Shown: positions 4,903 through 10,163 of the stretch, piece by piece | Position numbering within the stretch: position 1 is the first letter of the stretch | Layout: each line of letters begins with the position of its first letter | Assembly (NCBI GenBank): GCA_944390505.1 | Contig: CALXQF010000036.1 | Coordinates: 1 to 10,163 of the forward strand | Origin: an uncultured Clostridia bacterium | GTDB lineage: Bacteria > Bacillota > Clostridia > TANB77 > CAG-508 | DNA length: 10,163 nucleotides | Direction of reading: 5' to 3' | The notes under the pieces: model-generated | The model's database searches: none | Told to the model about the DNA's origin: nothing | Seen by the model: only the letters and a program-made list of their open reading frames with translations | Made by a program: the position numbers and the translations under genes

Positions 4903-7900
4903 AATTCAATTCTCATTCTAGTATAATCTTTAACTCCTATTGGACTATTGTCCACATTAATATCAGCCGCTAAAGTTTCTATTTCGTCTAGTTGTCGTAA
5001 ACGTAAAATCGTCCTTCGTAATGTTGTATAATCAAAAACAGTCACTTTTCCATCTTTGTTAATATCTCCTGCTACAATAATTGTATATTCTTGTCCATTT
5101 TCTAATTTTAGTATATCTCCTGTTGCCATTATTGCACTTTGCTTTAATAATTCACCATTTCTAGTAATTTCATAATCTCCTGTTATAGCAAATTTAGAAA
5201 TAAAATCAGTCATATTAGTATTTGGTTTAATATTTAATAAATAATTATCTTTAATAATATAATCATCTGTTACTTTTTCTACAATATAAAATTCAAGTTC
5301 TGTAATATTTCCTGCTTTATCTGTTGCTGTTATATGGTAAATTCCTTCTTCTGTTAATTTTTGTCCGCTGGTATATTCTATTATATTATCATTAAATTTT
5401 AATTCTAACTTTTCTAAGTTATCATCACTGACCTTAAAGCTTACATTTCCCACATAAATTTTACTATTGATAACTCCTATAATACTTGGTGCTTTTTTAT
5501 CAATATTAGATACCTGTGCTTCTATTGTAAAAGCTTGTCCTCTTCTTTCATATTCAAATGTAAACTCATCGTTTTGTTCAAACACATAAGTATTTTTCCC
5601 TTCGTTATTTGTAGTGGTAGTACCTTGTGGAACATTTAAAGTTGCAATTACATTCTGATTCGTTAACTCTGTTTCTGAATAAGTAATTGTTACTGGATTG
5701 TTTTTTATATCATCATTGATATAAATATCTGTAAATAGGTTTGCCCAATTTGCCAAATAATAGGCATGTAAACTATTGCTTACAATCAAGCCTGTTTTAA
5801 TATCATTTTCTTCTTCCAGATTTAAAATATATTCTGCTTTTTCATCCAATTCTTTTGCAAAGTTTAATATTTTCGTTGGATATGTCATTTCTAAATCATT
5901 GTTACTATTAATTTTACTTTCTACTTCTTGTATTAAATCATTAGTAGCTTCAAAATATCCTTTACGTGTTGTTGCACTAACTGTTATTAAATCTTCATAA
6001 GAATTTCCAATGTTATTTAACATATCTAACATAGAGCTTAATGTTACATACTCTATATCTAATATTCCATTTTTATAGGCATTAAATAAAGTATCTCCTA
6101 AAGCAAAATGTTCACTCATTTGTTTGATTGCATTTGACTGTGTTTCTTCTTCATCATCTGTAATATTAATCATATACATCTTTAGTTCTGCAATTTTTTC
6201 TGTTAAGCCTTCAATTTTTTCAATTTGTTCTGCATATTTTTCTTCAAATTCTGCATATTTTTCAATAGCAGTGTTTGAAATAGCTTGATAAAAATATTGT
6301 GTAGAAATATTATCTATATAAATTGGAGAACTAGTGATGGTTAGTGTTCCATCTGTATTCTCAATATCATTTCCGTATAAGTCTTTTGCTGTAAAACCTT
6401 GATAGTCAATTGTTACATTACCTCCATTAGTAGGTACCCATGTGATAATCTTAGGTTTTCCATCTTTATTATATATATGTGCTTCTAGTCCATCTGCTAG
6501 TTGAATTGTTCCTATGTACTCTGCCCCATTGGTATTCTCATAATAATTTTTCATAGCATAATAGGATAATTTTGGAGTATAGTCATTACTAATAAGCCCA
6601 AAGTTATATTCTCTTGAATCTGCATTATTACCAATATTCCAGAAATTATATTGAATTGCCATATCAATATTAAAATAATCTATAATAATACTTTGTTGCA
6701 CTAGCATTTCTGCTTGCAGTTGTTCTGTTATATTAGAATCATTATATGAAGATATTCCATATTCTGTAATATATTGCTTAACAAATCCGCCTACTTCATT
6801 AAAGATAGTACTATTGTTTGTTATTTTTTGTTTTAATACAGAATTTTGTAAGTTTCTTATAGACCAGTCATATGGATGATATGAAAATGCATCACTATAT
6901 TGATATGCTCCTTGTGCATTAATACCATTGAAAAAGGTTTTCGCAGTAACTGCAGTATCGCTATCTGCTGTACTAATTGGATTCCAAGCAGCACCAGAAA
7001 TAATATTAATATTGTCATATTGTTTGCTAGTTTGTTTCACAGCTTGTATAGTTCTAGCATACCAATAGTAGTAGTCTTGGTTAACATATCCTTGATTTTT
7101 ATAACTTGACGTGGCATTATTAGGTTCATTAAATATTTCATAGTTCTTTATTTGAGGATATCTCTCAAAAATAGCTTTTGTAAAATTATTGACTAATTCC
7201 ACTTCTTCTTCAGAACTTATTTTATAATCACTTCCTGCATAACTTTCCATCCCTGTAATGCAGGCTATAATATTAATATTATTATCAGTCAATATTGGAA
7301 TCCATTTATCGTAATAATCAAACTTAAACCCATCTCCGCTAACAGCTGTTTTATATAAAAAACTGCTTCTAACGTTCTTTACTCCGGAATTCAAAAGCAG
7401 ATCTATTGTATTTTCATACTTTTCCCATCTTCCATCTCGGTAATGTACTACTGTTCCTTTATTAGAAAATTCGTCTAAAAATTGCTTTTGATATGGTTCT
7501 ACATAATATATAATTCTTTGCTCATGTTTTTTTATAGTATCACCATTTTTTATTTTTATATCTAGTTCATTTTTTCCTTCTTTTAAAGTTAACTCTATAT
7601 TTTTTTCTTTTTCATCCATATTTACAATGTAATTTTCTGAATTTATCGTATATTCTGCATAGTCTTCTGCTTCTATTTCTTCATTGTTATTTTTTATATG
7701 AAACATATAATTTTGACTATACAGCACACTATTATTATCTGCAATATCCACATCATATTCTATACTATCTGCAATGTAATTAATTAAATCTCGTACATCA
7801 TATTGTAAAACTTCACTTGAAGTTTTTACAGTTTCAGTAGGTTTCCAGATCCATAAAACTATCATTGGAATTAGTTTTAGTAAGATAAATGCGATGATTA

Positions 7901-7934
7901 ATATTTTTATAACCAAAATACACTTTTTCTTCAT
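4887..7934 (-). CDS. Membrane-anchored clan GH-A glycoside hydrolase (GH39/GH5-like) with dockerin
   Basis: A 1015-residue exported enzyme. A hydrophobic helix at about 5-30 without a clear cleavage site suggests an uncleaved signal anchor. Residues about 40-145 form a beta-rich lead domain. A TIM-barrel catalytic domain follows at about 150-470: the strand-4 motif NYEIFNEPNN supplies the likely acid/base Glu270, SYHPYDW (His353) is typical of GH39/GH5-like enzymes, and YITEYG supplies the likely nucleophile Glu391. Then come a small beta region (475-545), a coiled coil (about 555-590), a helical region to about 740, and beta-sandwich modules (about 745-885, the second with TDKAGN typical of Ig-like repeats). 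A short beta module precedes a type-I-like dockerin (about 957-1015). Its first calcium loop, DINKDGKVTVFD, is canonical; the second, starting at 991, has one extra residue. Hydrolases in polysaccharide operons (for example PslG, GH39) trim nascent polymer; that role is inferred here. The substrate cannot be read. Start: GGAG before ATG 7934, two bases after the previous stop. Confidence 0.85.
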   Translation of the reverse strand: MKKKCILVIKILIIAFILLKLIPMIVLWIWKPTETVKTSSEVLQYDVRDLINYIADSIEYDVDIADNNSVLYSQNYMFHIKNNNEEIEAEDYAEYTINSENYIVNMDEKEKNIELTLKEGKNELDIKIKNGDTIKKHEQRIIYYVEPYQKQFLDEFSNKGTVVHYRDGRWEKYENTIDLLLNSGVKNVRSSFLYKTAVSGDGFKFDYYDKWIPILTDNNINIIACITGMESYAGSDYKISSEEEVELVNNFTKAIFERYPQIKNYEIFNEPNNATSSYKNQGYVNQDYYYWYARTIQAVKQTSKQYDNINIISGAAWNPISTADSDTAVTAKTFFNGINAQGAYQYSDAFSYHPYDWSIRNLQNSVLKQKITNNSTIFNEVGGFVKQYITEYGISSYNDSNITEQLQAEMLVQQSIIIDYFNIDMAIQYNFWNIGNNADSREYNFGLISNDYTPKLSYYAMKNYYENTNGAEYIGTIQLADGLEAHIYNKDGKPKIITWVPTNGGNVTIDYQGFTAKDLYGNDIENTDGTLTITSSPIYIDNISTQYFYQAISNTAIEKYAEFEEKYAEQIEKIEGLTEKIAELKMYMINITDDEEETQSNAIKQMSEHFALGDTLFNAYKNGILDIEYVTLSSMLDMLNNIGNSYEDLITVSATTRKGYFEATNDLIQEVESKINSNNDLEMTYPTKILNFAKELDEKAEYILNLEEENDIKTGLIVSNSLHAYYLANWANLFTDIYINDDIKNNPVTITYSETELTNQNVIATLNVPQGTTTTNNEGKNTYVFEQNDEFTFEYERRGQAFTIEAQVSNIDKKAPSIIGVINSKIYVGNVSFKVSDDNLEKLELKFNDNIIEYTSGQKLTEEGIYHITATDKAGNITELEFYIVEKVTDDYIIKDNYLLNIKPNTNMTDFISKFAITGDYEITRNGELLKQSAIMATGDILKLENGQEYTIIVAGDINKDGKVTVFDYTTLRRTILRLRQLDEIETLAADINVDNSPIGVKDYTRMRIELLGEY

Positions 7935-7936
7935 CC

Positions 7937-9076
7937 TTAGCTCCTTAATTTTCTTTTGATCTTTTTATATATTTTATATGTCAAGTCATTTCTACATAAA
8001 TAATATATTATTTTCTCTTTTATAGTTTGATTTTTATTGTGTAACTTATTACTAATTATTTTTTTATCAAATGATTTATCATTGTGCTTATTATATTTCT
8101 CAACTAAATTATCCATTCTAGCATCCCATTCATAGTCGATTGCTCTCATATAATCATGCTCTTGATAATATTTTATTGTATCTTTAATACCATCTTTAAA
8201 TTCTACTTTTGGATTAAAGTCTGTAGCACTTTTTATTTTAGTATTATCAAAAATTCTGTCTAATCCTTTATCTCCATATAAAACGCCCTTTAATTCCGGC
8301 ATTTCTTTAGAAATAAAATCCGAAGGTATGTCAGCTATTACTGGTTCTTTTCCGATTGCATTACCAATATATTCCAATGCCTGTTTCCAAGTTAATGTTT
8401 TATCTGTAGTTATGTGGAATGCCTCTTGATATGCCTTTTCATTCTTAAATAATCCTATCATTCCTTCTGCAAAGTCTTTTGTACTTGTTAATGTACATAT
8501 TGCTTTTCCATTATCCCATAATACTATTGGCTTTCCTAAAATAATTCTATTTGCTAAGCTCCATTGTTTATGTTGAGGAATAATTGCAAATGGTATTCTT
8601 TTATTGCTATAAGTAACATATGGTCTTATGATTGTATATTTCTGTCCATTTACTTTATAGTTTTCTTCTAATAATTTTTCACATTCTATTTTATCTAGTG
8701 AATATTCCCAGTCTGGATTATATAATTCTGTATTCTCCGTAATTTTTTCATTTGGCATCGTTTTTCTATAAACTGTTGCAGATGATATAAAAATAAATTG
8801 GTCACATTTTCCATTGAAAATAGATAGAGTATTTTTTAGTTGCTCTTTTGTATATGATAAGAAATCAATCACTACATCGAAATATAAGTCTTCTATTTTT
8901 TCTTTGGTATCTTCTACATTTCTAATATTGCCTATTATAACATGGATTCTGCTGTCTAATTTTTCCTTTTCTTTTTTTCCTCTATTGAGTATATAGACAT
9001 CTATACCTTTTTCTAATGCCAATTCTCTTATATCTGTACTTAAGATTCCTGTTCCTCCAATTAAAAGAAGTTTCAT
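7937..9076 (-). CDS. NAD-dependent epimerase/dehydratase (extended or atypical SDR)
   Basis: A Rossmann-fold protein of the short-chain dehydrogenase superfamily, probably acting on a nucleotide sugar. The N-terminal cofactor motif is GGTGILS at 7-13, an acidic/basic switch (NRGKK) follows strand 2 at about 31-35, and ISSATVY at 97-103 carries the catalytic Ser/Thr position. The active-site pair Tyr125-x3-Lys129 is intact, and RPYVTY at 151-156 is the usual R-P-x-x-x-Y substrate-side motif. The residue run to about 310 is the normal domain; a Lys-rich tail of about 60 residues follows, ending KKIKRKLRS, possibly for membrane contact or partner binding. The pattern resembles the CSP41-like/atypical SDR subgroup as much as classical GalE, so I give no gene name. 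It lies in the polysaccharide run, with GGGGAG before ATG 9076 and two bases between its stop and the hydrolase start. The reaction is not determinable from sequence. Confidence 0.88.
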   Translation of the reverse strand: MKLLLIGGTGILSTDIRELALEKGIDVYILNRGKKEKEKLDSRIHVIIGNIRNVEDTKEKIEDLYFDVVIDFLSYTKEQLKNTLSIFNGKCDQFIFISSATVYRKTMPNEKITENTELYNPDWEYSLDKIECEKLLEENYKVNGQKYTIIRPYVTYSNKRIPFAIIPQHKQWSLANRIILGKPIVLWDNGKAICTLTSTKDFAEGMIGLFKNEKAYQEAFHITTDKTLTWKQALEYIGNAIGKEPVIADIPSDFISKEMPELKGVLYGDKGLDRIFDNTKIKSATDFNPKVEFKDGIKDTIKYYQEHDYMRAIDYEWDARMDNLVEKYNKHNDKSFDKKIISNKLHNKNQTIKEKIIYYLCRNDLTYKIYKKIKRKLRS

Positions 9077-9089
9077 TTTTTTCTCCCCT

Positions 9090-9710
9090 TTATTTCCAAT
9101 CTATATTTTCACATATTACCTTTGCAGGCACACCAGCAACTATGGTATGTGGTGGTACATCTTTGGTCACAATTGCTCCAGCAGCTACAATTGCTCCATC
9201 TCCAATTGTAACACCCTTCATAATAATTGCTCTATTTCCAATCCATACGTGATTTCCTATAATTATTTTTTTTGTCTTAGCATGATCTTTGCCTAAAATT
9301 TCATGGGCATCTGTGTCTCTTATGATAACATCTCTAGCTATTGCTACATCTTCTCCAATTTCTATCTTTGATGCACATACTATTTGTACATCACAAGTAC
9401 AATAACCACTTCCTATTTTTAACTCTGCATTATCAAACACTCTTATATCAGTACCTGCATATGCTTTAAAAGTATTATTAATCAACATTTTGGAATTTTT
9501 TCCTAATGATAGTCTTGTTTCTTCTTTAGATTTTATATTCTCTTTTATTCCTAATATTAAATTACCTTTACATTTGATAGTAGCTGTCCTATCCATACAT
9601 ATTCTACAATACTTTAAAATCTCTATCATTTTGTGTTTTTTGAAAGATGTATCAACATTCTTTTTACAATTAAATAATATTGTTTGTATTAATGCAAGTT
9701 TTTTTCTCAT
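9090..9710 (-). CDS. Hexapeptide-repeat (left-handed beta-helix) O-acetyltransferase
   Basis: An acyl-CoA-dependent acetyltransferase of the maltose/galactoside O-acetyltransferase type (LbH fold), common in capsule and O-antigen loci where it decorates sugars or lipid-linked precursors. The 206 residues contain imperfect hexapeptide turns over about 85-185, such as IEIGEDVAIA and VWIGNRAIIMKGVTIGDGAIVAAG. The probable catalytic His136 lies in DTDAHEI, and the family C-terminal cap is VPPHTIVAGVPAK at 185-197. The first 60 residues are helical and basic, as in WbbJ/CapG-like members. No signal peptide; cytoplasmic or membrane-peripheral. It lies 13 bases upstream of the SDR gene. ATG 9710 has GAGGAAAT just upstream. 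The sugar acceptor is not readable from sequence. Confidence 0.9.
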   Translation of the reverse strand: MRKKLALIQTILFNCKKNVDTSFKKHKMIEILKYCRICMDRTATIKCKGNLILGIKENIKSKEETRLSLGKNSKMLINNTFKAYAGTDIRVFDNAELKIGSGYCTCDVQIVCASKIEIGEDVAIARDVIIRDTDAHEILGKDHAKTKKIIIGNHVWIGNRAIIMKGVTIGDGAIVAAGAIVTKDVPPHTIVAGVPAKVICENIDWK

Positions 9711-9736
9711 TTTATTTCCTCTTTTACTATAATATT

Positions 9737-9756
9737 TTAATAGATTAATCTATTAA
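9737..9756. repeat. 20-bp perfect palindrome
   Basis: The half-site TTAATAGATT is followed directly by its reverse complement, with no spacer. It overlaps the TAA stop of the partial gene on its right and lies 27 bases before the acetyltransferase start. It could be a repressor operator, a hairpin between two cistrons, or chance in very AT-rich DNA. Confidence 0.6.
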
Positions 9757-10163
9757 TACCCTTTCCCTTTTATATATCTTCCAATTTTTGATTCTCTAAT
9801 TTTAATTTTTAATTTTTTATACATATTAGGCTCTCTAAAATACTTTTTACTTAATTCTTCATATGACATATTGTCTATATTTTTAAATACTTCTTCCCTT
9901 TCTTTCGTCATCTTTACAGAATCATTTGCACATACATTATGTTCATAAACTTGCTTTGATTCTATTTTTTGATAAAATATACTATCTTTTAAACTAGTAA
10001 AAAACTCTTCTGCCTTTTCATTATTTAGCATCACAATGGAAGTTCCTTTATTATTGTCTAAACGTTGATCTATTTTTTCTATTCCCCAGAAATCACCTAA
10101 TGTTATATCTGCTTTTCTAGGAACTCCTTTAAATTTACATTCATAACAAGATGGTCTAATAAA
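9753..10163 (-). CDS. FrhB/FdhB-like iron-sulfur oxidoreductase, C-terminal part (cut by window edge)
   Basis: The frame is open to the right edge, so only 136 C-terminal residues are visible; the GTG at 10034 that could begin a short ORF is internal. The first visible residues contain RPSCYECKF, then a K-A-DITLGDFWGIEK stretch and NKGTSIV. This set is characteristic of the C-terminal domain of coenzyme F420 hydrogenase/dehydrogenase beta-subunit-like proteins (FrhB_FdhB_C). Such proteins are frequent in bacterial polysaccharide clusters, often with pyruvyltransferases and an N-terminal 4Fe-4S ferredoxin domain that would lie outside the window. In that setting they are not true F420 enzymes; their electron-transfer role in glycan modification is not settled. 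The tail is strongly basic (MYKKLKIKIRESKIG). The acetyltransferase gene starts 42 bases beyond its stop. Confidence 0.85.
   Translation of the reverse strand, partial: FIRPSCYECKFKGVPRKADITLGDFWGIEKIDQRLDNNKGTSIVMLNNEKAEEFFTSLKDSIFYQKIESKQVYEHNVCANDSVKMTKEREEVFKNIDNMSYEELSKKYFREPNMYKKLKIKIRESKIGRYIKGKGY

Overview
The window is AT-rich DNA with every credible gene on the minus strand, so it is transcribed from the right edge to the left. Three spore-coat genes (cotJA, cotJB and the start of cotJC), purine-rich Shine-Dalgarno sites, a BY-kinase exopolysaccharide module, a sortase-type surface protein and a dockerin domain point to an endospore-forming Firmicute, most likely a low-GC Clostridia-type gut or anaerobic organism. 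I cannot name the species from sequence alone.

Layout in transcription order. From 10163 to 4887 lies the end of a polysaccharide/surface-glycan gene run: the C-terminal part of an FrhB/FdhB-like iron-sulfur protein, a hexapeptide-repeat acetyltransferase, an extended-SDR sugar-nucleotide epimerase/dehydratase, and a 1015-residue membrane-anchored clan GH-A glycoside hydrolase ending in a dockerin. A clear extended -10 promoter at 4782-4810 then starts a second unit. It encodes a sortase-anchored protein with a cohesin-like domain, a Wzz/CpsC-type co-polymerase, a CpsD-type tyrosine autokinase and a CpsB/YwqE-type PHP phosphatase. The last three are overlapping or nearly so and form the classic phospho-switch that controls chain length and export of capsule or exopolysaccharide. 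The neighbouring dockerin and cohesin-like domains suggest that the hydrolase may dock onto the surface protein, as in a minimal cellulosome, but inside a polysaccharide assembly locus.

A 335-bp gene-free stretch (1173-1507) separates this from the coat operon. It holds a long hairpin that folds best as minus-strand RNA, followed by a U-run (probable terminator), and a candidate sigma-E promoter for cotJABC.

The left end is the most unusual part. CotJA and CotJB both carry long Cys/Asn/Met-rich N-terminal extensions. CotJC starts normally but stops after 65 residues, exactly at the conserved Thr-Glu-Glu of its manganese-ligand motif. The next 90 bases look nothing like cotJC and carry three copies of a 9-bp repeat, two of them in a 12-bp inverted pair. 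The simplest reading is that cotJC is interrupted by an inserted element, possibly a skin-like element excised during sporulation. The rest of that element lies outside the window.
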